Part shown: piece after piece, positions 54,501-62,369 of the stretch
Position numbering within the stretch: position 1 is the stretch's first letter
How the letters are laid out: each line of letters opens with the position of its first letter
DNA from: Channa striata
Lineage: Eukaryota > Chordata > Actinopteri > Anabantiformes > Channidae
Direction: 5' to 3'
DNA length: 64,000 bases
Assembly: GCA_033026295.1 (NCBI GenBank)
Contig: CM065176.1
Coordinates: 12,131,945 to 12,195,944 of the forward strand
Notes under the pieces: model-generated
Told to the model about the DNA's origin: nothing
Database searches by the model: none
The model's input: only the letters and a program-made list of their open reading frames with translations
Program-made: the position numbers and the translations under genes

Positions 54501-57500
54501 TTTAACTACTTCCTTCATAACAGTTAAAACATTTCAACCATTACGAAGCCATATCATATCAGCAAATACAATAACTAAATGACTTTTTTTACTCAATCAA
54601 AGACTACATGCAATGGGAAGGCTGGTGCATCCATGCTTTTATTTGATATTCTGTGGCTTACCTACAACAATAATGCACAAGTACCATGCACAACCAAGAG
54701 CAATACCTTTAACCATAGGATGCTAAAGCCAAAGAGGGAGGACAAAATCAGAGATGTTACTGGAACAGGACAAACAATGAATTGACAGCCTAGACAGAGA
54801 GGAATACCAAGTTGTTCAAACAGTACATTGTGTCTACACTATAAAATGAGATTACAATCAGAGTGAACCTACGTTATCTCCTTCGCTGCGGAGCTTCCAG
54901 AAGGGCTGAATGTAGAACCAGGAGCCCTCGTTCCCAGACGGATCCAGAGACACTCGCATGGCATTCTTCTCAAGCAACGCAGGAAGACGCTTGTTTACCG
55001 TCAGGTACTTATTGCTTTTAATGTGCAGGAGCTGAGTAAAAAAAAAAAAAACAGAGTGTTTAGATAATACATATGCAGCGGTAGAGGAAGTATTTAAAAA
55101 AAATCGTAATTTAAATCATAACTTCTTATGCCTCGGCTTTAAAACTATAACTTTTAATCATCTATGATGATTCTCAATCATCCACTATTAACTATTAATG
55201 TATGAAATTCAATTACTGGTAAAAAAATAGGGGCTTAAACCTGTCAAATAAGTGTGGTGTAATGAAAGGCTTTATTTTTTAAATTATGGAGAAGACGAAG
55301 TACAGATATTTGTCCAAGATTATATTTAATTTCACCTCATTGTGTGCAACCATTCAACACGTTTTTCCTCATTCAATTGAACAAACAAGGCCTAAATAAT
55401 AAGAGCATTTAAAGTCTTTTCTAACAAATCACCTATTTATTTGACGTGTTTACTGAACAATTACCACACTGTCAATTAAACTAAATACCCCCATTGTGCT
55501 CTTTTCTAAAACTGTCGGAGGCATAAGGGGTTGGATGACAGTAGTACAACCTTGGTGAACAAAAAACAAAGGAAAAAAGCAAACAGGTGTTGGTTAAAGA
55601 CGTGGGCTGTACCTGAATGACATTACTGTATTTGACAACCTCTCCAAGGAGCTTCTTGTTCTCTGACTCGTTCTGCTTTTGCTCCAGCTCCGCTGCATGC
55701 TGAGTATTACAAGAGATTTGTTAAGGCCTTGGGATGCCTGAAACTAAAGCTCCAAACACAAACAGTGATAAAACTTCTACCTGTAACTTCTTAAACAGGT
55801 CTGCCTCTGTGTTGTTGTTTCCTTGTTTTCCCTGTTTTGCCTTCCAGAACTGCTTCTGGGCTGAGTATCTGTTCATGGGACACACTTTGAAGAGGCAATC
55901 TGCAGACGAAATGAGGCATTTAGGCTCACAGGAGGGATCTCTCTCTGTTACTCAGGTTAAGAGCCACTCAAGGGTCTCGGTGTGGTGTAACTGCAATTTT
56001 GAGGTTGATTATTTACCCACCAGTGGCTTGTACAGTCTGTTAAACACATAAAAACTCTAAAGCCACAATATTGTGTTAAACAACACAGAGTGTGTAGGAT
56101 ATGGTCAGCCTTGACAGTTTACAAAAACAGAGTGTTTGTTTGACTAAGTCCATGTGTGTTTAACCTCAAACCAATGTGATTGGTATATTTGCACACACCT
56201 CTGAACTTTTTGGGTGGGTTGGCCAGGTTTCCAGCCTCTGGCTGGACCACACACCTGTCATCAACCAGCCTGTAAAGAAAGAATTACAAAAGGTTAAAAA
56301 TACTCCCCATCATGTCATAAATACAATAAACCTGTAGCTTATTTTAAACATTCTATAGACATACTGCAACTAATTTGTATTGATTCTACTCTTTAATAAA
56401 TATGTTGCTTCAAAAATATATTGCTCACAAATTATAAACGCTAGTCTAACTGTGCCAGCACTTAAATGACACTCAGGTTACTTTTAAAACAATGCGCAGT
56501 TCAAAACCACATTTGCTCTTCAGTTGACTGAGCCAACAGCCGGATAAAAAAGCTCAGCTGGCATCAGAATAGAGAGCTCATTTTACCACCGTCTCCTTAG
56601 GGCTCTAACTACCCGGAAGGAGCTCATCTAACCCAACACGACTTAGATCCCTCAGTGGCTTCCATATTTGCATGGTGAAAATGGATGGATTGAAATATAA
56701 GTAAGACCAGGATCTCAACAAGGCATGTGCACAAGTCAAAAGCAAGCTTTGAGAGGTGAACTATGCACTGATCACTGAGGTAACATCAACTGGGTTAGTG
56801 GAGCAACAGGGGCAGGCCGTTGTCACCAGAGGAAACCATGTGGTTTCTGTGCAGGGTTGATTAGAGGCCATTCAGAGCCGATATTCAGTTAATAACTGGC
56901 TTTTTACAAAAATGCAAGCATTCTGTTTGTTTGTTGCTGACTGTTGTAAGACTCTACTGTTTCACAGGTGAATTATTCTCATCCTCATCCAAACAGTCAA
57001 AAAAGAACGTGCATTCATTCTTTGTATATCAAACTAATAATATCTAATGGCAAAATTGCATTGTCATTGGACAGCTATTCAACGTATAAATTAAAAACAG
57101 AAGCAGGCATCCGTAATGTTGTCTTCATGTTTTGCCTTGATTTCTGAATACTGGACTAATTAATAGTTGTCATCCATGTTAAAAGTCCACACTGGAAGGA
57201 CTGCAGCTGAAGGGGTTATAAAAAGCTGGAGGTGATCTCTTTACTTACCGCATTTTGTCACTTTACAGCCACAAATTCATAGATGTTTAATTGGATAGAC
57301 CAACAAAATGTGGCACATAATTGTGAAGTGTATTGAAAATTATATGTTTTTCTAAATTTTTTACAAATAAATATCTGAAAAGTGTGGCATGAATTTGTGT
57401 TCAGCCCACCTGAGTCAATACTTTGTAGAACCACCTTTCGCTGCAATTACAGCTGCAAGTCTTTTGGGATATGTCTCTACCAGCTTTGCACATCTAGAGA

Positions 57501-60500
57501 GTGACATTTCTGCACATTCTTCTTTGCAAAATAGTTCAAGCTCAGTCAGATTGGATAGAGACCATCTGTGAACAGCAATTTTCAAGTCTTGCCACAGATT
57601 CTCATTTAGATTTAGGTCTGGACTTTGACTGGGCCATTTCAACACATGAATGTGCTTTGATCCAAACCATTCTATTGTGGCTCCAGCTGCACGTTTAGGT
57701 TCTTTGTCCTGCTGGAAGGTGGACCCCCACCCCACTCTAAAGTCTTTTGCAGACTCCAACAGGTTTTCGTCTATGATTGCCCTCTATTTGGCTTCATCTT
57801 CCCATCACCTGTGACCAGCTTCCCTGTCCCTGCTGAAGAAAAACATCCCCACAACTTGACGCTGCCACCACCATGTTTCACGATGGGGATGGTGTGTTCA
57901 GGGTGATGTGCAGTGTTAGGTTTCTGCTACACATAGCATTTTGTATTTAGGCCAAAATATTTAATTTTGGTCTCAGATCACCTTATTCCACTTGTTTGCT
58001 TAGTCCCCACGTGGGGACTAAGCAAACAAGTGGAATAATAAGCCCATGTGGCTTGTCACAAACTGCAAATGGGAGTTCTTATGGCTTTCTTTCAGTAATA
58101 ACTTTCTTATTTCCACTCTTCTATGAAGGCCAGGAGGGCACGACTAATAGTTGTCCTGTCTGCAGCTCCTCCAGAGTTACCATGGGCCTTTTGTCTGCTT
58201 CTCTGATCAATGCTCCCCTTGCCCAGTCTGTCAGTTTAGGTGAATGGTCATGTCTTGTTGGGTTTGCAGTTGTGCCTCACCCTTTTCCATTTTTGGATGA
58301 CAGATTGTACAGTGCTCCGTGAGACGTTCAAAGCTTGGGATAGTTTTTCATAACTTAACAAAGCTTTCAAACTCTCTACAACTTTATCCCTGACCTGCCT
58401 GGTGTTCCTTGGACTTCATGATGCTGTTTGTTCACCAAAGGTCACTCTCACTTTTAAAGTTGTACTACCTCCCATTGCACACTCACATTTTCTGCACATT
58501 CTTAGTACTGTTAAGGGGTATTTGTAACCAGAATATCTAATATAAAGTGATCAGGGCAAGTGTGTTTTAAAATCCACGTATGAGCAACAAAAAACTCCCA
58601 CATTATCCAAATTATGGACCTGTACTGTTTCTCCTGCCAGTAAATCAACATCTAGGTTCTATGTAACCAAACTATGAAATTCTATACAAATGAGTCCACA
58701 CTATCCCATTCCCTCTATTGCATTTGCACCCCAGGCTGAGATGCACAAGCACATCCATTCATCTGACCCACTGAGGAGAGAGATAATGCACTTCACAATT
58801 CCCCCAATTCACACAAAGCTGGCAGCTCTGCTGACGTTCGCTGAGCCATTTCCTATTTCTTCAACAATTTATCGGTGTCAATCCACAGGCTGTGTGTTAT
58901 TTCCTGTAACACTGTATCAAAGTTTCATCTAAATGAGAAACAATAGAGTCCAACAGGAAGCATTATCAAGTGCCAAATGGCTAAGCAGGAAGGCTCTCAG
59001 GAGACGTCCTTCAAGTTCATAAATAAGTAACCTTAAGTCCACAAAGCACCAGGCGGTACTTCGGACAGAGAGGCTGTGATGGTGTCTTACACTGCAACGC
59101 CACGCATTTGCTGTGTAACCGAGTTAAATATGAACCAAAGATAAGTCTATGAGGCTGGACATAGACGAGCTAATTATAGCTCCAAGCTCCACTGGTTGTG
59201 TGGAGCGGCCTGAAACAACGAAGCAGAGGAAAACACCAGCTTGTAGTGTGAAGGTGTGGGACTGTGTTTTATCGGTTAGAGGTTTTTTAAACAAAATACA
59301 AGAGAAGAATGAGTCATCAGAAAAGTCTGCTTCATATCTGTTTACAACGCTTTCTGTTACTGCATGTTTCAACCTGCTGTTGGGGGTGGCCCATTACTCT
59401 AACTGAGTCACACACTCGCTGATTGAAAATATACTTTTTTTCCCTCTTTTGCTAAATGGGAATTTTTAAATTAATGGGAGACTTTTTCATAACAGATAAA
59501 CTATAGGAACGAAGAAAAATAATGATCGTTTATCTGGTCATCTTAAACTGATTGATTACTGTTTCCAAGAACAACACCGATGTACAAGTGAATCCTTCAG
59601 ATAATGAAAAATGCAGGAAAGCACAAGATCCTGAAGGTTCCGGCCTGCAGCCACTGCAAGGAAAGGTGTGTGAGGAACTCACATGTTTGTTGTTATTCTA
59701 AGCCAATAAGAACACGAGTAGCCCATGTTTGTGGCTGTAGGTGAGGCTGAATTATGCCCACAGGGGTTGTGGCTCAGGGCGGTTCCCATCAGCTCACTGC
59801 TTGAGAAAATGACACTCTCCTTGGCCCTTAGTGAGCTCTGGAAAAGCCCAGCCCCTGCTAAAATACTCAGCAATGCTGCCAAACTACATGAGTTGTACAA
59901 TGACTGATAAGAATTTCACCGCTTTGCTTCGCAACAAAAGGTGGTGTGAACGATCGCCAGGGTGCACTTTTGAATTTTGAAATACATAGCTCCTGTGCAG
60001 GCCTCTCTACCCAACATTTCTGCTCCGGCAAATGCCATTATAATTCAGAAAGCACTGTGCACTGCTGCAGATTGAAAGTCAGAGACATTGTAGTTCACAT
60101 CCAGGTTGCAGGTCAAGGTACAAACCAACTCAGACATCATTTGCCCAAATAAACCTACATTTTTTCCCTTAAAAAACGTTTGTGAATTCAATGTTTGCAG
60201 AAGGAATTTAAGGAAGGAACAAGAGAGAAAGTGAGTAACAAAGAGTGCGGAAAGGAGGAGAGTTGGTGGGTGGGGTAGGCTCATTCCTCACAGCCAGTGG
60301 ATCTTTCCATGCTTATTCTGCAGGCTCAGAGTCCAGACAGAACCCGGAACCAATAGAACATTACACCTTACACTGAAGCTTTTAACTGAGGGAGACCTAC
60401 AAATAAACAAACTAATTATGACACTTTTTGCACTTCATTGTGAAAAATGACACAATATCACACCTACACACAGGCTTAAATGTGAAGTCAGACAGGCAGC

Positions 60501-61641
60501 TGACTGGCTGAGCTACATACTTTAGATCCTCTGGTCTGTTAAGATGCTTGTCTAAGTGCAAAAAAGAAAAACAACTGAACAAATGCAGAACAAATGTAGG
60601 ATTTTGAGCTCTAAATCTTAACTTCCAAAATCAACACAACTCTATTCTCTTGTGCAAATAAATATACACTCACTAGCCACTTTATTAGGTACACCTATAC
60701 AATCTAAGGCAATTGAATACAGTAGCTCTGCCATCAACCAGAAATACTCAGATTTTAAGTTGAAACTATCAGAAGGTGATAATTTTAGTCTCTGCTTATT
60801 AATGATGTTGAAGTGGGTGGTGGCGTCGTACTGGTGCACCACGTAAACAGGGGTTCTAATGTTTTGGTCACCGCTTTTAAAGTGAATGAGGGGGGGAAAC
60901 ATATCAGTATTATCACCTTTTGACAGTTTCTAATAAAGACGGAGAAATTAAAACCTTTTCAAAGTAGTAAGGATGGCAGAGCTGCTGTGTTGGACATACA
61001 GGTGTACCTAATAAAGTGGACAGTGAGAGAACATGGCCTAATTGCAGAGCTGCCAGGTGGGATGGAACAAGATCCTTTGGGCTGAACTCATGTGGGACGT
61101 GAAATCTGCATCTGCCCAAGTCCCAAAGTCTCTTAATAACTTATTACAAGTGTAAGTATTCATATAAGTTTATTGTGGAGGAGGGAGCTGAACTGATCAT
61201 AGCTCCCAGACGTCAAATGAATGGAAACTATTTACTGTTCCTCCGCCTTCCGTTTATTAAACTCCCATCCTCCCTGTTCTCGAGCCTTCTCGTGTCTTTC
61301 GGGGCCAAATTAAAGCAGCTCGTTCCTTGAACTACCTGGCGGCCGCCGGCTGCTTTGCATTCCTGTTCACATTTGCGTAAACGCGAGTTTCCTGACGAGC
61401 ACTTTTGCGCGCTGACAGGCCTCGGCCCCCGGATCCGTGCGTAAAAGTTCTGAGCTTAGCTTAAAGTGACGGACGGACAGGCGGACGGACAGAAAGCGGC
61501 AAAACGCAGCAAAGAAAAGTCGTTAGTACGAGAGGCAGCAGGCACGTACCCCAAAGTGCTGATGAAGCCATTCACCGAGCCTTCCGCGTACAGAGACACG
61601 ATGTCTCCAATGTGGAGGAAACTGGATCTGTGCTCGGACAT
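10636..61641 (-). CDS. itpr2: Inositol 1,4,5-trisphosphate receptor type 2, complete 57-exon gene
   Basis: The product is a tetrameric ER calcium-release channel gated by IP3 and Ca2+. All 57 coding exons were placed (the human gene also has 57); their phases agree except at the 54/55 join. Coordinates by exon are given in the block entries. The summed coding length implies about 2671-2673 aa, against about 2701 in human. ATG is at 61641-61639 (MSEHRSSFLHIGDIVSLYAE) and the TGA stop at 10638-10636. In order: N-terminal beta-trefoil suppressor domain, IP3-binding core, long armadillo/modulatory region, six membrane segments with filter GGGVGD, Zn-finger-like linker and coiled coil. IP3-contact residues R504, K508, R511, Y567, R568 and K569 are all present. 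The type 2 call rests on RTTLR, HMREDMRGQLKEASS-like text, the C-terminus and the sspn neighbour. Type 3 is the main alternative and fits less well. Confidence 0.93.
11524..11795 (+). mobile_element. tRNA-derived SINE, split by a GT microsatellite
   Basis: The head is tRNA-like: an A-box-like tgtagctcatttg at 11531-11543 and a B-box ggttcgatcc at 11569-11578. It continues with the phrases ccttgggcaagacactaaac and ggtcaggtgagcaccctgca, and after the repeat with caatgggtgaatgagaggct. From memory these are body phrases of a widespread teleost SINE. The (GT)n of about 70 bp at 11686-11756 sits where related copies have a short 'gtgtgtgaatgggtg'. The 3' tail is truncated. Confidence 0.75.
11686..11756. 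repeat. (GT)n microsatellite, about 71 bp
   Basis: An uninterrupted GT array inside the SINE in itpr2 intron 56. It is one of the longest dinucleotide arrays in the window and likely polymorphic. Confidence 0.95.
12381..12409. repeat. Homopolymer (A)29
   Basis: 29 consecutive A on the + strand (T on the itpr2 strand), within intron 56 and 20 nt downstream of the exon 56 donor. Length may be affected by sequencing error. Confidence 0.9.
12592..18314 (-). other. itpr2: itpr2 intron 55
   Basis: GT-AG intron of 5.7 kb. It holds a dispersed repeat at about 14130-14370, CA/GT microsatellites near 15998-16027, 16455-16478, 16664-16688 and 17358-17388, and a G-rich run at 16493-16502. The open frames here have no recognised similarity. 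I see no exon. Confidence 0.8.
14130..14370 (-). repeat. Teleost dispersed repeat, copy 1
   Basis: Contains tatcctgttcagggtcgcag, acaccctggacaggtcacca and gcaatttagggttaacc, phrases I recall from a very common fish repeat. A second copy in the opposite orientation lies at about 53125-53310. The open frame 14040-14426 runs through it and is not a gene. The class was not determined. Confidence 0.6.
18571..18600. repeat. (CTGTA)6 microsatellite at the exon 54 donor
   Basis: Six perfect 5-bp units on the + strand. On the itpr2 strand they read (TACAG)6 and start directly after TGC GGG, so each unit supplies a GT that could act as a splice donor. See the finding on the donor ladder. Confidence 0.97.
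18602..20044 (-). CDS. itpr2: itpr2 exons 52-54: luminal loop, pore filter and segment 6
   Basis: Exons: 19961-20044, 18859-18980, 18602-18768 (the end of exon 54 is uncertain). Exon 52 (27 codons) encodes the poorly conserved luminal loop with SNSESGGSCMTDTCPVS. Exon 53 carries the pore helix CDTLLMCIITVLNQGLRNGG and the selectivity filter GGGVGD (residues about 2469-2474; + strand near 18885-18903). Exon 54 begins EPLFAARVVYDLLFFFVVII, segment 6 and the gate, followed by IDTFADLRSEKQRKEEILKT and the first half of the Zn-finger-like motif, CFIC (C2534, C2537). With the first available donor the exon is 167 nt, one too many for the frame of exon 55. Confidence 0.9.
18981..19960 (-). other. 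itpr2: itpr2 intron 52
   Basis: GT-AG intron of 980 bp, AT-rich with a GT-rich segment near 19755-19775. Nothing else is seen. Confidence 0.85.
20045..21405 (-). other. itpr2: itpr2 intron 51
   Basis: GT-AG intron of 1361 bp. A GA-rich, relatively GC-rich segment at about 20300-20750 gives long open frames on both strands (up to 171 codons) by composition. No domain or family resemblance was seen and they are not called as genes. Confidence 0.8.
21406..23518 (-). CDS. itpr2: itpr2 exons 48-51: membrane segments 1-5 (residues about 2197-2414)
   Basis: Exons: 23393-23518, 21974-22149, 21696-21860, 21406-21589. Hydrophobic stretches: ISLWGSISFYLACLLNIAVA (segment 1), FWNILLWVALGFFTTLLPV (segment 2), a third before LGPALLLLGTVN, LFIYHLSYAIICVLGLFVHE (segment 4) and IILTAVLAIFLVYFFSIIGF (segment 5). 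The S4-S5 linker LLFDLVIREETLLNVIKSVT is almost as in mammals. The luminal loop after segment 1 keeps the YPFGDDGDEG motif typical of type 2. All joins are in phase. Confidence 0.92.
22150..23392 (-). other. itpr2: itpr2 intron 48
   Basis: GT-AG intron of 1243 bp, AT-rich. No repeat or exon recognised. Confidence 0.8.
23681..29635 (-). CDS. itpr2: itpr2 exons 38-47: modulatory region, second part (residues about 1667-2197)
   Basis: Exons: 29518-29635, 29159-29346, 28880-29060, 27852-28105, 27554-27754, 27164-27274, 26754-26849, 26535-26654, 23971-24099, 23681-23873. Contains the RIH-associated stretch leading to the membrane: NFLRNQNNKTNYNLVCETLQ, CICGSTTGGLGLLGLYINES, ESNGIDIIIALIVNPINPLG, MESRHDSENAEKILFKMRP and RHDRTMEQIVFPVPNICEYL. 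Exon 41 (HMREDMRGQLKEASSVTSKA) is closest to type 2 receptors as I remember them. The exon 38-39 join (Ser/Gly-rich SSSGF...SSGGSSP) lies in a known variable linker. Confidence 0.91.
24546..24596 (+). mobile_element. SINE 3' tail fragment
   Basis: Contains aaagcgctttgagtagaaaa and gcgctatataagtgcagacc. From memory this is the conserved 3' tail of the same teleost SINE family whose head lies at 11524. The head is not recognisable here. Confidence 0.65.
25083..25132. repeat. (CA)n microsatellite, about 50 bp
   Basis: Perfect CA array in itpr2 intron 45, followed by acaaacaaacaaag. Confidence 0.95.
32767..32801. repeat. (GT)n microsatellite
   Basis: Uninterrupted GT array of about 35 bp in itpr2 intron 37. 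Confidence 0.95.
33499..33553. repeat. (CA)n microsatellite
   Basis: Uninterrupted CA array of about 55 bp in itpr2 intron 37, ending in acatatcacg. Confidence 0.95.
35727..35780 (+). repeat. G-rich tract with G-quadruplex motif
   Basis: Consecutive GGG runs separated by single bases (gaagggagggagggagggag, then gtggggaggg) meet the usual G3+N1-7 pattern for an intramolecular quadruplex. The G-rich strand is the template strand of itpr2 intron 37. It adjoins GGCA/GGCG repeats at 35727-35744. Confidence 0.6.
36091..36152. repeat. (CT)n tracts
   Basis: Two CT arrays (about 36091-36110 and 36130-36152) in intron 37, within a broader pyrimidine-rich segment from about 35970. Confidence 0.9.
37391..45529 (-). 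CDS. itpr2: itpr2 exons 17-37: modulatory region, first part (residues about 629-1666)
   Basis: Exons: 45410-45529, 44991-45173, 44589-44840, 44353-44500, 44080-44227, 43028-43215, 42843-42924, 42622-42679, 42363-42528, 41973-42140, 41415-41501, 41211-41336, 40952-41074, 40568-40768, 40173-40424, 39952-40077, 39633-39761, 39200-39320, 38802-38983, 38054-38196, 37391-37499. These armadillo/RIH-type helical repeats carry regulatory inputs between ligand cleft and pore. Strongly conserved text includes FLDYLSDLCVSNKTAIPVTQ, YQLNLFAKMCLDRQYLAINQ, MDTKLKIIEILQFILSVRLD and LDDEGGRTFLRVLIHL. Phases agree at every join. Exon 26 has a weak donor (GTGCTG). Confidence 0.9.
43216..44079 (-). other. itpr2: itpr2 intron 21
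   Basis: GT-AG intron of 864 bp. AT-rich; nothing recognised. Confidence 0.8.
45729..46205 (+). mobile_element. 5'-truncated non-LTR retrotransposon (LINE) with target-site duplication
   Basis: The + strand has an uninterrupted frame (45728-46183, about 151 codons) with the C-terminal signature of fish LINE reverse transcriptases: RPALLYGLETAAV, RLRWFGHVQRR, GKRGRPRRRYMDVL and VKWKRMIRCGDP before TGA. The 3' end runs into a GTA-rich tail. The insert is flanked by a perfect 20-bp direct repeat, agtagtgaagtagtccaggt, at 45709-45728 and 46206-46225. It is inserted antisense to itpr2. The clade is likely RTE-like from the short microsatellite tail, but this is not certain. The absence of stops suggests a recent insertion. 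Confidence 0.88.
46296..46642. mobile_element. MITE copy A with terminal inverted repeats
   Basis: The left end has ggccactttattaggtacac followed by ctgtacaatc. The right end has gattgtacaggtgaacctta followed by taaagtggctagtgag, nearly the reverse complement, giving inverted ends of about 30-36 bp around some 350 bp. It has no coding capacity. A second copy with the same ends lies at 60667-61027. Confidence 0.8.
46741..53563 (-). CDS. itpr2: itpr2 exons 8-16: IP3-binding core (residues 238-628)
   Basis: Exons: 53417-53563, 52290-52385, 51972-52016, 50129-50280, 49079-49178, 48828-48988, 48593-48734, 48237-48395, 46741-46913. The second beta-trefoil and the first armadillo repeats form the cleft that binds IP3. 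The loop RTTLRQSATSATSS (R266 onward) corresponds to the ITPR1 R265-T267 loop, with Leu where ITPR1 has Gly. The NRERQKLMR motif supplies R504, K508 and R511, and DYRKNQ supplies Y567, R568 and K569, at the ITPR1 residue numbers. Exon 10 is only 45 nt (VNPEFKDGTVETKGE). The intron after exon 15 appears to begin with GC rather than GT. Confidence 0.92.
46914..48236 (-). other. itpr2: itpr2 intron 15, probable GC-AG intron
   Basis: Exon 15 must end at the CAG codon (+ strand 48237-48239) to join exon 16 in phase 0 and keep the conserved KNQ-EYIAK junction. The intron then begins GCACGT, not GT. The acceptor is a normal ccacatag. The interior has a short TA/GT tract at about 47670-47710. Confidence 0.8.
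49179..50128 (-). other. itpr2: itpr2 intron 11
   Basis: GT-AG intron of 950 bp. AT-rich. The open frame at 49693-50022 has phrases such as SQFEPDESWDCHFEICL but no family was recognised, and it may derive from an old repeat. Confidence 0.7.
50281..51971 (-). other. itpr2: itpr2 intron 10
   Basis: GT-AG intron of 1691 bp. It contains a GC-rich segment at about 51150-51420 with open frames (51152-51529) lacking recognisable similarity, and a GT-rich segment at about 51550-51605. Confidence 0.75.
52386..53416 (-). other. itpr2: itpr2 intron 8
   Basis: GT-AG intron of 1031 bp. Its exon 8-proximal part, about 53125-53310, is a dispersed repeat. Confidence 0.8.
53125..53310 (+). repeat. Teleost dispersed repeat, copy 2
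   Basis: Contains cggtttcctcccacatgcta, ggttaattgctgactctaaa and gtgtgaacgtgagtgtgaat, then a tail with ggggactgtccaggg. From memory these are phrases of the same common fish repeat as 14130-14370, here in the opposite orientation. Confidence 0.6.
53687..61641 (-). CDS. itpr2: itpr2 exons 1-7: N-terminal suppressor domain (residues 1-237)
   Basis: Exons: 61550-61641, 56199-56269, 55781-55899, 55613-55699, 54873-55031, 53941-54039, 53687-53770. This first beta-trefoil (MIR-type) domain lowers IP3 affinity and couples ligand binding to the pore. Recognisable pieces in order are GDIVSLYAEGSVNGFISTLG, CLFKVCPMNRYSAQKQFWKA, LLHIKSNKYLTVNKRLPALL, VVVGDKVVLMPVNAGQPLHA and VNAVNCNTSWKVTLFMKFSD. Exon 1 is separated from exon 2 by a 5.3-kb intron and lies in the CpG-rich promoter region. 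All borders are GT-AG and phases match. Confidence 0.92.
54040..54872 (-). other. itpr2: itpr2 intron 5
   Basis: GT-AG intron of 833 bp with a 23-nt A homopolymer at 54184-54206. Nothing else is seen. Confidence 0.8.
55032..55612 (-). other. itpr2: itpr2 intron 4
   Basis: GT-AG intron of 581 bp, AT-rich. Nothing recognised. Confidence 0.8.
57415..57759 (-). pseudogene. Tc1-like transposase C-terminal fragment
   Basis: Open frame of 114 codons with the catalytic-domain C-terminal text SQSPDLNLNENLWQDLKIAV and ending at KGGSTKY-stop. The final Glu of the DDE triad region (NENLW) is present. Upstream catalytic Asp regions are in broken frames, so this is a fragment without function. Confidence 0.8.
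57983..58038. repeat. Perfect 56-bp palindrome
   Basis: Positions 57983-58010 (ttattccacttgtttgctta then gtccccac) are followed directly by their exact reverse complement at 58011-58038. There is no spacer and no mismatch. The first half continues the transposase sequence, so the second half looks like an inverted copy added into it. Confidence 0.97.
60667..61027. mobile_element. MITE copy B with terminal inverted repeats
   Basis: The left end is cactcactagccactttatt then aggtacaccta. The right end is acaggtgtacctaataaagt then ggacagtgag, nearly the reverse complement. Length is about 360 bp, non-coding. Same family as the copy at 46296-46642, in itpr2 intron 1. Confidence 0.8.
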
Positions 61642-61791
61642 TTTCACTGAAGACACGCTGAGGATTCGTCCACTGCTTGTCCACGCACGAGCGGCTCGCA
61701 CGGATCCACGCGCTACATCGCGTCCAGTTCAGCACGAGTCCTCCTCGTTACGTTCACCTCCATTCTCCCACATAGGGCAAAGACACACTGC

Positions 61792-61822
<31 letters not shown>

Positions 61823-61960
61823 ACTTATTCAACTTCTTCCTGTGTGTCACCCAGACCGGAGCGCTCGTCTTCACATCCACTTTTCAGGGGGGCGGGGACT
61901 GCTGCTGTCAGGGCTGCGAGCGAGTTCCGCTCCATGACATGTTTTTGTTTTGATTCAGAA
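61300..61960 (-). promoter_or_regulatory. itpr2: itpr2 CpG-rich promoter and first exon region
   Basis: CpG dinucleotides are frequent here (ggcggccgccggctg, gcgtaaacgcgag, cacgcgctacatcgcgtcc) and rare in the rest of the window. The segment spans the itpr2 start codon (61641). A GC-box-like ggggcgggg at about 61887-61895 lies some 250 bp upstream of the ATG. A (GT)n array at 61793-61817 lies between them. No TATA box is seen. The transcription start is not placed. Confidence 0.65.
61793..61817. repeat. (GT)n microsatellite in the itpr2 5' region
   Basis: About 25 bp of GT repeat roughly 150-175 bp upstream of the itpr2 ATG, in the presumed promoter or 5' UTR. Confidence 0.9.
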
Positions 61961-62314
61961 AGACAAAGCGGAAAACTGTTTTTGTTGATTGTTTATTTAT
62001 GACAATAAAAGTATAGAGGGTGGGCTACATGTTCAGAGGCGTGTGGGTGTCGGGGTTTTTGTGGCATGATAAGACAGTAAATGATAGACGAAGACTTTAC
62101 ACACAACATCCTGTCTAAACGTCACTTGTCCCACTTGACCAGAGTCTGTTTCTCTCTTTGTCCATCACATTCCTCAAATAGCTGTGCACACAACACAATG
62201 ACAAACCCACACACAGTGGTGCAGGTGAAAAGTTGTTATATTTTCTGCTCAATGTCTCTGGACTATGTTTTGTAATTTATTTATTTATTTTTATTTTTTG
62301 CCAGAGACACACGT

Positions 62315-62328
62315 GCAGCAGAGGGCAG
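62315..62328 (+). promoter_or_regulatory. CTCF-like motif 1
   Basis: gcagcagagggcag agrees with the vertebrate CTCF core CCASYAGRKGGCRS at 13 of 14 positions (first base differs). It lies about 0.7 kb upstream of the itpr2 start codon. Motif match only, no binding data. Confidence 0.35.
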
Positions 62329-62369
62329 CAAATCTTTCTTTCACCACTTCTGTCAAGTCTGAAATTCAC

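Larger units (their letters stand above)
57250..58480 (-). mobile_element. Tc1/mariner-like DNA transposon relic
   Basis: The + strand phrases cactttacagccacaaattc, agtcaatactttgtagaacc and gattctcatttagatttagg fit the 3' half and end of a fish Tc1-like element. On the - strand, 57759-57415 encodes a transposase C-terminus: FQQDKEPKRAAGATIEWF (the DNDPKHT-like region), WPSQSPDLNLNENLWQDLK (the DDE-family WPxxSPDLNPIEN motif) and YPKRLAAVIAAKGGSTKY. Farther 5' parts continue on the same strand to about 58480 but are broken by stops and by the 56-bp palindrome. The upstream inverted repeat is not recognised, so the element is degenerate and presumably immobile. Confidence 0.85.
56270..61549 (-). 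other. itpr2: itpr2 intron 1, 5.3 kb
   Basis: First intron, GT-AG. From low to high coordinates it contains a Tc1-like relic with a palindrome (about 57250-58480), a MITE (60667-61027) and the edge of the CpG-rich promoter (from about 61300). No further coding exon is seen. Confidence 0.8.
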
